Below, one piece after another: positions 7,511 to 15,934 of a stretch of DNA of 64,000 nt. Position 1 is the stretch's first letter. Each line of letters starts with the position of its first letter. The position numbers were made by a program, and so were the translations under genes. The notes under the pieces were generated by a model, which searched no databases, had not been told where the DNA came from, and was given only the letters and a program-made list of their open reading frames with translations. This stretch comes from Occultella kanbiaonis (GTDB lineage: Bacteria; Actinomycetota; Actinomycetes; Actinomycetales; Beutenbergiaceae), in assembly GCF_009708215.1 (NCBI RefSeq), contig NZ_CP046175.1, positions 4,030,001-4,094,000 on the forward strand, written 5' to 3'.

Positions 7511-8902
7511 CTACTGTCCGCGCAACGTCCGGGCCACGCCGACCCGGTCGGCGCGCAGCCCTCGTCCACGCCCGCTCCACCAGCGACGCCCGGGTGCGCG
7601 TGCCCCCTGGCCGGCCCGGTCCCGCAGGGCGCGCGCCACGTCCCGGACGACCTCCCGGGCCGCGGACCTGGGCGCCGCCTCGGCCCAGGCCGTACCGGCG
7701 AGCAGGGCCCGGTCGCACATGGGTCGGTCATCGGGTACGAGCACCGGGTCGCTCACGCCCGCGAACCGGGCCAGCGCCTCCCCGACCGAAGCGGCCGCCC
7801 GCGGACCGGCGGCAGTGGCCCGGACGCGGTTCACGAGCACGGTGCGGCTCAGCCCGGTGGGGGCGACGTCGTCGAGATCGAGCAGGGCCTGCACGAGGCG
7901 CTCCACCCCGATCGGCTCGGCGGCACCCACCACGACGAGTTCGTCGGCGGCCGAGAACGCCGATGCCGCCACGGCGTTGCGGGCGGGGCCGAGGTCGAAC
8001 CCGGACTCGTCGTCGGGCACCAGCACCGGGGCATCGATCACGACCCATCGGCTCAGCCGGCGGGCCTGGTCCCAGAGCACGTCCAGACTGGCACCGCTTA
8101 CCTCCCGCCATCGACCTGGCCGGGCCAGGCCGGGCAGCACCCGCAGGTCCTGGGACACCCAGGGGGTCAGCCTGGCCAGGGCGGCGGCGTCGAGGGTTCC
8201 GTGATCGGCGGCCCGCACGGCAGCGGCGAGACCTGCGAACTCGTCCAGCACGCCGAGCACCTGGGCCACGGACGCGCCCCAGATGTCCGCGTCGACGAGC
8301 AGCGTCGGCTCCCCCGCCGCGGCCAGCTCCGCCGCGAGGTTGACGGCGATCGTGGTGCGCCCCGGCGCACCCGACGGCCCCCAGACGACGACCACGCGCC
8401 CGGGCGCGCCCTCGCCGGAGTCCGCCACTGCCCCGGTGACGGCACCGGGCTCGGTGGGCTCCGCCGTCGGGCCGTGCTGCGGCACGTCCGCGGACGGCCC
8501 GCCGGGGTCGTCCCAACCGGCGCCGATGACCGCGTCGAAGCGCTCCGCCGTGCGGTCGGTGTCGTCGTCGGCACCGTCGGCGAGGGCGGTGACGGCGCCG
8601 AGGAGGTCCCCGTCAGGGGCCACGGCGAGCGCCCCGAGCCGGGTGTGCCGGTCCACCGCGTCGGGGTCGCAGAGCACGAGGGTGCGGGTGCCCGCGGCGC
8701 GCAGCCGGCTGATGAGGGGCCGGTCCACTTCGAAGTCGGCGTCCACCACGGCCACCGAGCCGAGGCCGGCCAGGGCCGCGGCCAGCAGCTCGGCGGTGTC
8801 GGCACACCGGCGCACCACCGACAGTCCCGGGGCGGCCGCGATCGCGGCAACCAGCGCCTGCTCGACCTCGCCGCGCAGGCAGAGCAGCACCCCGGTTCTC
8901 AC
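7511..8902 (-). CDS. CpaE/TadZ-like P-loop ATPase with altered Walker A
   Basis: 463 residues from a GTG that overlaps the upstream stop by 4 bp. Residues 1-100 form a degenerate receiver-like domain. From about residue 172 comes a MinD/ParA-type ATPase (VVVWGPSGAPGRTTIAVN, then LLVDADIWGAS and WVVIDAPVLVPDD). The normal deviant Walker motif KGGVGKT is replaced by SGAPGRT, so the conserved lysine is Arg182. CpaE/TadZ proteins localise Flp/Tad pilus machines at the inner membrane. Its only partner here is the SAF-domain gene; TadA, TadB, TadC and pilin genes are missing from the window. It probably works with machinery encoded elsewhere, or is a remnant. Confidence 0.78.
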   Translation of the reverse strand: MRTGVLLCLRGEVEQALVAAIAAAPGLSVVRRCADTAELLAAALAGLGSVAVVDADFEVDRPLISRLRAAGTRTLVLCDPDAVDRHTRLGALAVAPDGDLLGAVTALADGADDDTDRTAERFDAVIGAGWDDPGGPSADVPQHGPTAEPTEPGAVTGAVADSGEGAPGRVVVVWGPSGAPGRTTIAVNLAAELAAAGEPTLLVDADIWGASVAQVLGVLDEFAGLAAAVRAADHGTLDAAALARLTPWVSQDLRVLPGLARPGRWREVSGASLDVLWDQARRLSRWVVIDAPVLVPDDESGFDLGPARNAVAASAFSAADELVVVGAAEPIGVERLVQALLDLDDVAPTGLSRTVLVNRVRATAAGPRAAASVGEALARFAGVSDPVLVPDDRPMCDRALLAGTAWAEAAPRSAAREVVRDVARALRDRAGQGARAPGRRWWSGRGRGLRADRVGVARTLRGQ

Positions 8903-9552
8903 GAGTCTGCCTGTCCGGGCAGCGGCACCACGGTGATCTCCGCCCCGCTGCTGAGTGCGTCCAGCACGTCCGGCAGGTCGGCCACGTCGATGAGGACCTG
9001 GACCTGGACCTGGTCGGTGCCCGCGAACAGCGACGTGTCCTCGTGGATGTCCCAGACCTCCACACCCTCGACCAGCAGCTGCGCGGGGCCGACGGGATCG
9101 ACGCCGACGCCGTCCGGGTCCGGCAGCGCCACCCACAGATCCACCCGCGACCCCTTCTCCAGGTAGGCCTCCAGGGCTGCGCTCATCGGCAGCGAGATCG
9201 GCCGGACCTCCACCTGCGACTCGGTGCCGAGCGCGGAACCCGGCACGAGTTCGCCGGGCCCGACGGCGCGGATCGCCACCGCGTCGTCGGGGACCGACTC
9301 GCCCGGGGTCAGATACAGGTCGATGTCGGGGACGTGGACCCGCACGACCTCCAGGTCCGCCGGGTCGATCCGGTCACCCGGGCTGAGCGCATCGGTGGTG
9401 CGGTACACCTCGACCGTGTCGGCGGCACTGGTGACGGCCCACGAGCCGAGCGCCACGGACAGCGCCACCAGGAGGATCCCGATCCCCAACCGAGGGTCGC
9501 GCCAACTCGGGCGACGCAGCCGCTGTGCCGCAGGTGTACTCGGATCGGGCAT
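8899..9552 (-). CDS. SAF-domain membrane protein, CpaB/RcpC-like
   Basis: 217 residues; ATG 9550-9552 is chosen because GGGGGAG lies 5 nt upstream. It has one N-terminal membrane helix (about residues 20-42, LGIGILLVALSVALGSWAV) followed by an exported SAF domain (DALSPGDRIDPADLEVVRV, VGPGELVPGSALG) and a C-terminal region with QVQVQVLIDVADLPDVLDA. In Tad systems CpaB/RcpC is a periplasmic or wall-side assembly protein. It is cotranscribed with the CpaE-like gene, overlapping by 4 bp, and divergent from a BldC-like regulator. Confidence 0.75.
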   Translation of the reverse strand: MPDPSTPAAQRLRRPSWRDPRLGIGILLVALSVALGSWAVTSAADTVEVYRTTDALSPGDRIDPADLEVVRVHVPDIDLYLTPGESVPDDAVAIRAVGPGELVPGSALGTESQVEVRPISLPMSAALEAYLEKGSRVDLWVALPDPDGVGVDPVGPAQLLVEGVEVWDIHEDTSLFAGTDQVQVQVLIDVADLPDVLDALSSGAEITVVPLPGQADS

Positions 9553-9676
9553 CGTTGCTCCCCCCAACCCCCTCGCCCTTCGAGGAGTGCACCCATGGTG
9601 CCAAGAGAACACCCGTTGCGGAAGTTATGCACAGATCGCTCATGTTCACTCCTAGCGGGCCGTTCGCTGTCAAACT

Positions 9677-9934
9677 ATGAGGATGGAAGCGCGATTCCTC
9701 TCTCTCGCGGACGTGACGGAGGTTCTTCAGATCACGATGTCGCAAGCGCGTGCCCTCGTGCGCAGCGGGGAGCTGAAGGCGATCCAGATCGGCGGCAAGG
9801 GCACCTGGCGGGTCGAGAACACCGAGCTCGAGGCGTACATCGCCCGGATGTACAAGCGCACCCAGGAGCGGATCGCCCACGGCGGGGACCCGATGGCGGA
9901 CCTCGACGAGACGGCACCGCTGGCCGAGAGCTGA
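9677..9934 (+). CDS. BldC-like / excisionase-type helix-turn-helix protein
   Basis: 85 residues (83 if the second ATG at 9683 is used). One MerR-like winged helix: FLSLADVTEVLQITMSQAR, then the wing region ELKAIQIGGKGTWRVEN and a short basic tail. Such single-domain proteins (BldC in Streptomyces) bind DNA as head-to-tail oligomers at direct repeats and control development. Here it is divergent from the CpaB/CpaE-like pair, so it may regulate them; that is inference. Despite the excisionase label there is no integrase nearby. Confidence 0.75.
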   Translation: MRMEARFLSLADVTEVLQITMSQARALVRSGELKAIQIGGKGTWRVENTELEAYIARMYKRTQERIAHGGDPMADLDETAPLAES

Positions 9935-10004
9935 CGGCGCCGCGGGAACCCCGGGCGGCCGCGCCGAGGCGATCGGCACGGCCGGGCCGGAGTAGGTTCG
10001 GGCG

Positions 10005-11567
10005 ATGAGGCTCCGCGACCTCCTCGACGCCGAGGACCTTGACCTGCGCCTGCTGGTCGGGGACGAGCGCGCACTCGAGGCGCCCGTCACCGTCGTCTAC
10101 ACGACGGACCTGATCGATCCCGGCCGATACCTGAGCGGCGGGGAACTGGTCATCTCCGGCCTGATGTGGCGGCAGGCGCCGACCGACTCGGACACCTTCG
10201 TCGCGACCATCGGGGCCGCCGGGGCGGTCGCGCTGGCCGCCGGCACGGCCTACTTCGGTCCCGTGCCCCAGGACGTGGTGACCGCCTGCGCCCGCCACGG
10301 TCTGGTCCTGTTCGAGGTGCCACCGCCGGTCTCCTTCGCCACCCTCACCGAGTACATCGTCGGAAGGGTCGGCACCGAGCGGGGCGACCAGCTCGCCGCC
10401 CGGCTGGACCGCCAGCGCCGGCTGCTGCTCGCCCTGGCGCAGGGCTACAACGTGGCCGAGCTGCTCGGACAGGTTCGGGACGAGACCGGTCTGACCTGCC
10501 GGGTCCTGACGCCGAGCGGGCGCGAACTCGCCGGGCACGGCGACCCGCTCCCCGATGCGACGCTGGACCAGATCATCGACGCCTACCTGCGCGCCCCGCG
10601 GCTCCCGATCGTGGTGACGCCGTCCGCGGAGCCGGGCGACGCCGTCGGGCCGTGGTCGGTGTTCGCCGGCGCCGGTGCCCTCGCGGACCGGGTGACCACC
10701 ACGATGGTGCTCGTCGAGGGCAGTTGGGCGAACTGGCCGGAGGACCACCTGGACACGATCACTCAGCTCTGCGCGGTCGTCGCCCTGGACGAGGCCCGCC
10801 GGGCGCCGGTGCGCCAGGTCGCGCACACGCTGGCCGACGGCGTCCTGGCACTCGTCGCGCAGGGCCACGGCTCCGGCGCCGAGGCACACGCGTTGCTGGA
10901 GCAGTGCGGCGTGGACCCCAGCGCGCCGTTCGTCGCGGTGGTGGCCGGGCCCGGCCCGGGCGCGCCGGCCGGTGCCACCGGGGCGATCCTTGACGACGTC
11001 GCCGCGCACCTCGGGCGCGGCGCGGTCGGCTCGGTCGGGCCCGACGGCGTGACGCTGGCGCTCGTGCCGGCCGCGGGGATCGACGCCGCCGAGCGGGTCC
11101 GGGCCGCGGCACTACGGCTGACGCCGGCCATGGGGGCACGCCGCTTCTGCGTCGGCATCAGCGCGCGCACCACCGATGCCGCGATCGCCGGTGCCCTGGA
11201 CGAGGCCCGGCACGCGTTCGCCCTCGCGCGGCTTCGCCCGGCACCGGTGGAGGTCGTCACCGCTGCCGAGGTGACGAGCCACGTCGGCCTGCTCGCGGCG
11301 GTCCCGGACGAGGTGCGGCGGGCGTTCTCGGCCCGGGTGCTCGGCGCGCTGGCCACCCGTCGGGCCGAGCACCAGGACGCGGCGCTGGAGGAGACCCTCG
11401 TGGCGTTCCTCGAGAACGACGGGTCCTGGACCCGGACGGCCCGGGCCCTGCACCTGCACGTGAACACCGTCCGGTACCGGATCGGCCGCGTCGAGGAGCT
11501 CACCGGCCGGGACCTGTCCCGGTTCGCCGACAGGGTGGACGTCTTCCTCGCGATGGGGCTGCGGTGA
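10005..11567 (+). CDS. PucR-family transcriptional regulator
   Basis: 520 residues. The N-terminal purine-catabolism (PucR) domain covers about residues 1-120 (LRDLLDAEDLDLRLLVGDE, GGELVISGLMW). A middle GGDEF-like CdaR segment follows, and the C-terminal PucR HTH sits at about residues 460-510 (SWTRTARALHLHVNTVRYR, IGRVEELTGRDL). PucR proteins sense nitrogen or purine status and activate purine-degradation genes. The next two genes, convergent with it, encode a nucleoside deaminase and a purine permease, which supports that role. Only 4 bp separate its stop from the deaminase stop. Confidence 0.88.
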   Translation: MRLRDLLDAEDLDLRLLVGDERALEAPVTVVYTTDLIDPGRYLSGGELVISGLMWRQAPTDSDTFVATIGAAGAVALAAGTAYFGPVPQDVVTACARHGLVLFEVPPPVSFATLTEYIVGRVGTERGDQLAARLDRQRRLLLALAQGYNVAELLGQVRDETGLTCRVLTPSGRELAGHGDPLPDATLDQIIDAYLRAPRLPIVVTPSAEPGDAVGPWSVFAGAGALADRVTTTMVLVEGSWANWPEDHLDTITQLCAVVALDEARRAPVRQVAHTLADGVLALVAQGHGSGAEAHALLEQCGVDPSAPFVAVVAGPGPGAPAGATGAILDDVAAHLGRGAVGSVGPDGVTLALVPAAGIDAAERVRAAALRLTPAMGARRFCVGISARTTDAAIAGALDEARHAFALARLRPAPVEVVTAAEVTSHVGLLAAVPDEVRRAFSARVLGALATRRAEHQDAALEETLVAFLENDGSWTRTARALHLHVNTVRYRIGRVEELTGRDLSRFADRVDVFLAMGLR

Positions 11568-11571
11568 GGCT

Positions 11572-12084
11572 TCAGTACTCCACGCGGTCGGCGCGGGCGA
11601 GCCAGTCGTCGAACGGGCCGGCCGCCCCCGGTACTTCGAGCGAGACGACCGGGGTGTCCCACTCGGAGCGGTCCTTGGCGAACAGCTCGTAGAACGCGAG
11701 ATCGTCGAAGCCGCCGCGCGCCGCGTCGTAGCGGTCGGCGGCATACACGACTCGGTCCACCCGCGCCCAGAGGGCGGCCGACAGGCAGAGCGGGCAGGGT
11801 TCGCAGGACGTGTACAGCACCGTCCCGGTCAGGCGGTAGTCCCCGAGCGCGGACGCCGCCGCACGGATCGCGCAGACCTCTGCGTGCGCCGTCGGGTCGT
11901 TGTCACGGGTGACCCGGTTGACGCCCCGTCCGAGGAGCTGCCCGCCGCGGACGATGAGCGCGCCGAACGGGCCGCCCCCGTCGGCGACGTTGCTGCGGGC
12001 GAGGGCGACGGCCTCGGCGAGCCAGTGCTCCTGCCTGGGGTCCGCGGTCATGATCCGCCCCTCCGCGAGTTCGATGTGGCTCAT
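11572..12084 (-). CDS. guaD: Nucleoside/guanine deaminase (cytidine deaminase fold)
   Basis: 170 residues. Zinc ligands of the CDA superfamily are intact: TAHAEVCAIRAAA with the catalytic HAE, and SCEPCPLCLSA with the PCxxC pair. The sequence resembles bacterial guanine deaminases (guanine to xanthine), though other purine or nucleoside substrates are possible. The start is ambiguous: ATG 12084 has GGGAG upstream and directly follows the permease stop, while ATG 12051 has GGAGGGG and gives 159 residues, closer to the family. It is in an operon with the NCS2 permease (gap 2 bp) and convergent with pucR, so a purine salvage or catabolism job fits. Confidence 0.82.
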   Translation of the reverse strand: MSHIELAEGRIMTADPRQEHWLAEAVALARSNVADGGGPFGALIVRGGQLLGRGVNRVTRDNDPTAHAEVCAIRAAASALGDYRLTGTVLYTSCEPCPLCLSAALWARVDRVVYAADRYDAARGGFDDLAFYELFAKDRSEWDTPVVSLEVPGAAGPFDDWLARADRVEY

Positions 12085-12086
12085 GG

Positions 12087-14009
12087 TCAACTCCCTGCTC
12101 GGTCCAGGCTACGCGTGCGCGCGGCGCTGATGGGGTTGGCGTCCGCGACGAGTGACTCGAAGCGGTGGTTGGCGATCTTGGCGATCTCGATGATCGCGGT
12201 CGCGTGTTCCTGGGCGTCGGAGTTCGAGAGCCGCTCCCACCCCGAGGCGAGCACGCGTTCGCGGGCGCCGATGTCACGCACGCAGGCGATCAGCGGAACT
12301 CCGAACCGGTCGCGATAGGTGGCCGTGAGCCGGGTGAACTCGTCCTGGGACTCCTCGTCGAGCCGGGTCAGGCCCACCTCGGACTGCTCCGCGGCCGAGT
12401 CCTCGCCGGCCTCCTCCCCGAGCCCGCCGAGGTCCGGGTAGGCCTGCATCAGCTCCCGCTGCTCGTCGGTGGCACCGGCGAACAGGGCCTCCTGCAGGGC
12501 CATCCGCAGCGCCTGGGTGTCGCCGAACGGGCGCCGGTCGTAGGCGCGCTCGGCCACCCAGCCCTCACCCTGGACCAGCACGGCGAACGTGGCGACGAAC
12601 TCCTCGCGGCTCATCGCGTTGACCTGGCCGAGGCTGATCGAGTCGGCCCCGGGCCGGCCTGCGACGGCCGGTCCCCGGCCGCTCCCGAGGTGGTGGAAGA
12701 CGAGGTTCAGGCCGATCGCGGTGATGCTGCCGAGCGTGATGCCGCTGCCGAAGATGATCTCCGCCCAGGAGGGCACCGCCTGGGCGACCGCGGGCTGCGC
12801 GGTCACGAGCAGGGCCAGCCCGATGCTCGTGCCGACGATGACGATGTTGCGGTGGTCGTTGAAGTCCACCCGGGAGAGGGTCTGGATGCCCACCACCGCG
12901 ACGGTCGCGAACATGGCAAGTGCGGCACCGCCCAGCACCGGGTGCGGGATGCCCGCCACCACCGCGCCGGCCTTCGGCAGCAGGCCGAGCCCGATCATGA
13001 TCAGACCCGCGGCCGCGACCACGTACCGGCTCTTCACCCGGGTCAGCCGCACCAGACCGACGTTCTCCGCGAAGCACGTGTAGGGGAAGGAGTTGAGAAC
13101 GCCGCCCAGGGTGGTCGCGAGTCCGTCCGCGCGCAGCGCCCGGGCGATGTCGGCCCGACTGATGCGCTTGTCCACGATCTCCCCCGTGGCGAACACGTCA
13201 CCGGTGGTCTCCACGGCGGTGATCAGCATGACGACGATCATCGAGATGATCGCGGCGGCGCTGAACTGTGGCCAGCCGAAGTAGAAGGGGGTGGTCACGC
13301 CGACCCACGCGGACTCGGCGACCCCGCCGAAGTGGGCGTCCCCGAACGCCCACGCGGCCAGCGTGCCGACGACCAGTCCGATGAGCACGGCCACGGTGGC
13401 CATGAAGCCCTTGAAGATCCTCTGGATGGCCACGATCAGGGCGAGGGTGCCAAGGGCATAGGCGAGGTTGCGCGGGTTCGTCGGGTCGCCGCCGGCGCCG
13501 CCGACCGCGTCCTGGGCCGCCACCGGCAGCAGTGCGATACCGATGATCAGGATCACGGTGCCGGTCACGACCGGTGGGAAGAACCGGATCAGGCGGGCGA
13601 AGAAGGGCGCGATCAGGAACGTGAACAGCCCGGCCACGATGACCGCGCCGTAGATCACCAGCAGCCCATCGGTGCCGCCGCCGGCGGCGAGGCCGATCGC
13701 GATCATCGGGCTCACGGCGGTGAACGTGACCCCCTGCAGCAGCGGGAGCCGGACTCCGACCTTCCAGAACCCGATCGACTGGATGATCGATGCGATCCCA
13801 CAGGTGAACAGGTCCGCGTTGATCAGGTGGATCAGTTCGCGTTCGTCGAGTCCGATGGCCCCGGCGAGCAGGATCGGAACGATGACGGCGCCGGCGTAGA
13901 ACGCGAGCACGTGCTGCAGTCCGTAGACGGCGAGTTTGCCCGTGGGCAGACGTTCGTCGACCGGATGGACGGACCGGGTGCGGGTCGGGCTGGGTGTCGC
14001 AACAGACAT
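12087..14009 (-). CDS. NCS2 purine permease fused to an OHCU-decarboxylase-like domain
   Basis: 640 residues from ATG 14009, chosen over the upstream frame because MSVATPSPTRT is a normal permease start. Residues about 30-455 are a nucleobase:cation symporter-2 (xanthine/uracil permease family) with about 14 helices, including YGLQHVLAFYAGAVIVPI and VLNSFPYTCFAENVGLV. From about residue 480 to 635 comes a domain of the OHCU decarboxylase family (last step of urate to allantoin): MSREEFVATF, GWVAERAYDRRPF, YRDRFGVPLIACVRD. The catalytic HPDL motif reads YPDL (Tyr524). So the tail may be a sensor or pseudo-enzyme rather than a decarboxylase. Operon with the deaminase downstream. Confidence 0.85.
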   Translation of the reverse strand: MSVATPSPTRTRSVHPVDERLPTGKLAVYGLQHVLAFYAGAVIVPILLAGAIGLDERELIHLINADLFTCGIASIIQSIGFWKVGVRLPLLQGVTFTAVSPMIAIGLAAGGGTDGLLVIYGAVIVAGLFTFLIAPFFARLIRFFPPVVTGTVILIIGIALLPVAAQDAVGGAGGDPTNPRNLAYALGTLALIVAIQRIFKGFMATVAVLIGLVVGTLAAWAFGDAHFGGVAESAWVGVTTPFYFGWPQFSAAAIISMIVVMLITAVETTGDVFATGEIVDKRISRADIARALRADGLATTLGGVLNSFPYTCFAENVGLVRLTRVKSRYVVAAAGLIMIGLGLLPKAGAVVAGIPHPVLGGAALAMFATVAVVGIQTLSRVDFNDHRNIVIVGTSIGLALLVTAQPAVAQAVPSWAEIIFGSGITLGSITAIGLNLVFHHLGSGRGPAVAGRPGADSISLGQVNAMSREEFVATFAVLVQGEGWVAERAYDRRPFGDTQALRMALQEALFAGATDEQRELMQAYPDLGGLGEEAGEDSAAEQSEVGLTRLDEESQDEFTRLTATYRDRFGVPLIACVRDIGARERVLASGWERLSNSDAQEHATAIIEIAKIANHRFESLVADANPISAARTRSLDRAGS

Positions 14010-14073
14010 GGGAACCTCGGGGAGTCGGGTCGATTCGTCGTCGAATCCGCGAACCAACAATTCTTTCGAATCA

Positions 14074-14089
14074 TGGAATGCAACTTCCG
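14074..14089. promoter_or_regulatory. Candidate operator upstream of the purine permease
   Basis: TGGAATGCAACTTCCG contains GGAA and TTCC half-sites separated by six bases. This geometry resembles sites bound by IclR-type regulators (NGGAA-N6-TTCC). It is 65 bp ahead of the permease start in the most AT-rich part of the gap. Whether PucR, the IclR protein at the left edge, or neither binds here is unknown. Confidence 0.3.
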
Positions 14090-14219
14090 CGTTGTGCGCA
14101 GGTAACCACGGTCGTGCATCACGGGTAGGCCGTGCCAGTCACCGATCCGCCAACGTTCGAGCGCCAGCCCCGGCCCGCCTTGGAGGATCCTCCAAAGCGG
14201 GTTCGCGGGCTCCGACGCC

Positions 14220-14726
14220 CTACTGGGAGTCGACGCTCAACAGCGCCGACCACGGCACGACGAGCACCGCCGCCGCCGTGGCCAGGTCGAGGTGATCGGC
14301 GCCGACGCGCACGATCCGGCCCCGATGCATCCCGCCGAGAGTGTGTGCGAGCACCTCGGCGCCGTCCGCCGCCAGGGCGCGCAGCACATGCCCCAGCCGC
14401 AACCCCTGCTCGACCCGCCCGGGCGCCGGTGCGACGCCCGCCAGCGGCCACGCCGCGACGACGGCATCCATCCGGATCAGCGAGCGCCGCTCCCCATCGC
14501 CGAGCACGAACCAGGTCGGCGCGGCGTCGGTCACGAGGCCGCGGCGGTCGGTGCCGTCCAGGAGGCGCGCGGTCACCGAGCGGCCCTTCGCTGCCCGCAC
14601 CCGGGCGCCGAACGTGGTGGTGGCCGCCTCGGCCTCCACCAGGTCCGCGACCAGCTCGCCCTGCTCGGCTCGCTGCTGCGCCACGAACTGGGCCTGGAGG
14701 TCGGCGAAGAGGTCGTCCCAGTTCAT
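14220..14726 (-). CDS. Conserved hypothetical protein of the secA neighbourhood
   Basis: 168 residues from ATG 14726 (MNWDDLFADLQAQF). The N-terminal 45 residues are helical and acidic, with a probable coiled coil (QQRAEQGELVADLVEAE). The rest is predicted beta-rich, with GLVTDAAPTWFVLGDGERR and RLGHVLRALAADG. There is no signal peptide, membrane segment or catalytic motif I can recognise. Proteins of this shape are often found next to the LysM and Rv3235-like genes in Micrococcales (recollection). It is divergent from the LysM gene. Function not assigned. Confidence 0.6.
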   Translation of the reverse strand: MNWDDLFADLQAQFVAQQRAEQGELVADLVEAEAATTTFGARVRAAKGRSVTARLLDGTDRRGLVTDAAPTWFVLGDGERRSLIRMDAVVAAWPLAGVAPAPGRVEQGLRLGHVLRALAADGAEVLAHTLGGMHRGRIVRVGADHLDLATAAAVLVVPWSALLSVDSQ

Positions 14727-14844
14727 GGACCCAACAGTAGGGAGGCCGCCCGCGTTGTCCACATGCCCGCCGTTCCTCTGGACAAGGACCGCCGAAGGGA
14801 CTACACCTAACTCCATCGAAAGTCACGTACCGACATGAACTGAC

Positions 14845-15924
14845 ATGAAACGCGGTGGTCTCATGCGAAGGGCACTCCTCACCCTGAGTGTCGCCGGGAT
14901 CACCGGTGGGGTCGCGGCCTGGCTCGCGACCGTGGCCCTCCCCGCGGCCGCGACCCCACGCTCGGTGGACGAGACGGTCTCGCTCGCACTGATCTGGTGC
15001 GCGCTGGGCGTCCTGGCCTGGTACTGCGTGAGCGCAGCACTGGCGCTCGGGTGTCTGGCCGCGCGGGCCGCCGGACGCGGCTGGTCCGCGGGCGAGCGGG
15101 CGCTGCGAGCGGGCGGCGCGCCGTTCATGGCGCGGATGGCCTCCGTGGGCGTCGGGGTCGCCCTGGCCGCCGGGGCGCTGGTGGCGCCCGCGCAGGCGGT
15201 GCCCATGCCCGACGGCGGTGCGTCCGTCGGCGCCGACATCACCTGGGGAGCCGGTTCCGATCTGGTGCCCGGTTCCGATCTGGCGCCTGGTTCCGATCTG
15301 GCCCCTGGTTCCGATCGGGCGCCCGCTTCGAGTTCCACGCTCGGTCCCGGGGCCGGGACCGACGCCGACGCCGATGCCGATGCCGATGCCGATGCTGGAA
15401 CCGGATCCGAAGCGGCCGAGGTGGGTCCCGACCTCACCTGGGGGGCGTTCGGTCCCGACGATGCGGCGACGAGCCCGGCCGACCAGACGAGCCCGCCGGA
15501 CCAGATGCCCGAGCGCACGGACCCCGGGCCCACCGCGAGCCCGGCCGAGGCCGCCGCGAACGAGGCGACCACGCAGGCCGGGGCCGCGAACCCGGGTGAC
15601 GCGGCCGCGACGAGTGGCGCGACCGCCCGACCCGACGCCACCCCCACGAATCCGACGGCCAGCCAACCCGGGGCCGGCTCCACGAGCGAGACGCCCAGGC
15701 CGGGCGACACGGCGGGCACCCCAACCGGGGCGCACGTGGTCGCGCCCGGCGAAACGCTCTGGTCCATCGCTGCCACCGCACTCGCCCGTGACGCGTCGAC
15801 CGTCACCGATGCCGACATCGCCGCCGCGTGGCCGCGTTGGTATGCGGCGAACGCCGTGACCATCGGCTCGGACCCCGACCTCATCCAGCCCGGGCAGGAA
15901 CTCGTCCCGCCCACCAACCCCTGA
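14845..15924 (+). CDS. Membrane-anchored LysM peptidoglycan-binding protein with repeat linker
   Basis: 359 residues. Two hydrophobic segments near the N-terminus (about residues 8-30 and 44-70) and a third at about 97-122 anchor it. A long low-complexity linker follows with four copies of the 6-residue GSDLAP-type repeat and a run of Asp-Ala pairs, then Ala/Thr/Pro-rich sequence. The C-terminal 65 residues are a LysM domain (HVVAPGETLWSIAATAL ... LIQPGQELVPP), which binds GlcNAc-MurNAc glycan. It lies 10 bp upstream of the Rv3235-like gene, so probably in one operon. Likely tethers the envelope to the wall. Confidence 0.8.
   Translation: MKRGGLMRRALLTLSVAGITGGVAAWLATVALPAAATPRSVDETVSLALIWCALGVLAWYCVSAALALGCLAARAAGRGWSAGERALRAGGAPFMARMASVGVGVALAAGALVAPAQAVPMPDGGASVGADITWGAGSDLVPGSDLAPGSDLAPGSDRAPASSSTLGPGAGTDADADADADADAGTGSEAAEVGPDLTWGAFGPDDAATSPADQTSPPDQMPERTDPGPTASPAEAAANEATTQAGAANPGDAAATSGATARPDATPTNPTASQPGAGSTSETPRPGDTAGTPTGAHVVAPGETLWSIAATALARDASTVTDADIAAAWPRWYAANAVTIGSDPDLIQPGQELVPPTNP
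15253..15396 (+). repeat. In-frame tandem repeats in the LysM gene linker
   Basis: Four 18-bp units (15253-15324), each beginning GGTTCCGATC, encode Gly-Ser-Asp-x-x-Pro repeats. Shortly after, 15361-15396 holds six Asp-Ala codon pairs with four near-identical GCCGAT copies. Both keep the frame, so copy number could vary by slippage without breaking the protein. Confidence 0.8.
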
Positions 15925-15934
15925 GGAGTCCACG

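Noticed and set aside
9677-9934. Phage excisionase
   Set aside because: The HTH is excisionase-like by fold, but there is no integrase or attachment repeat, and the BldC-type reading fits better.
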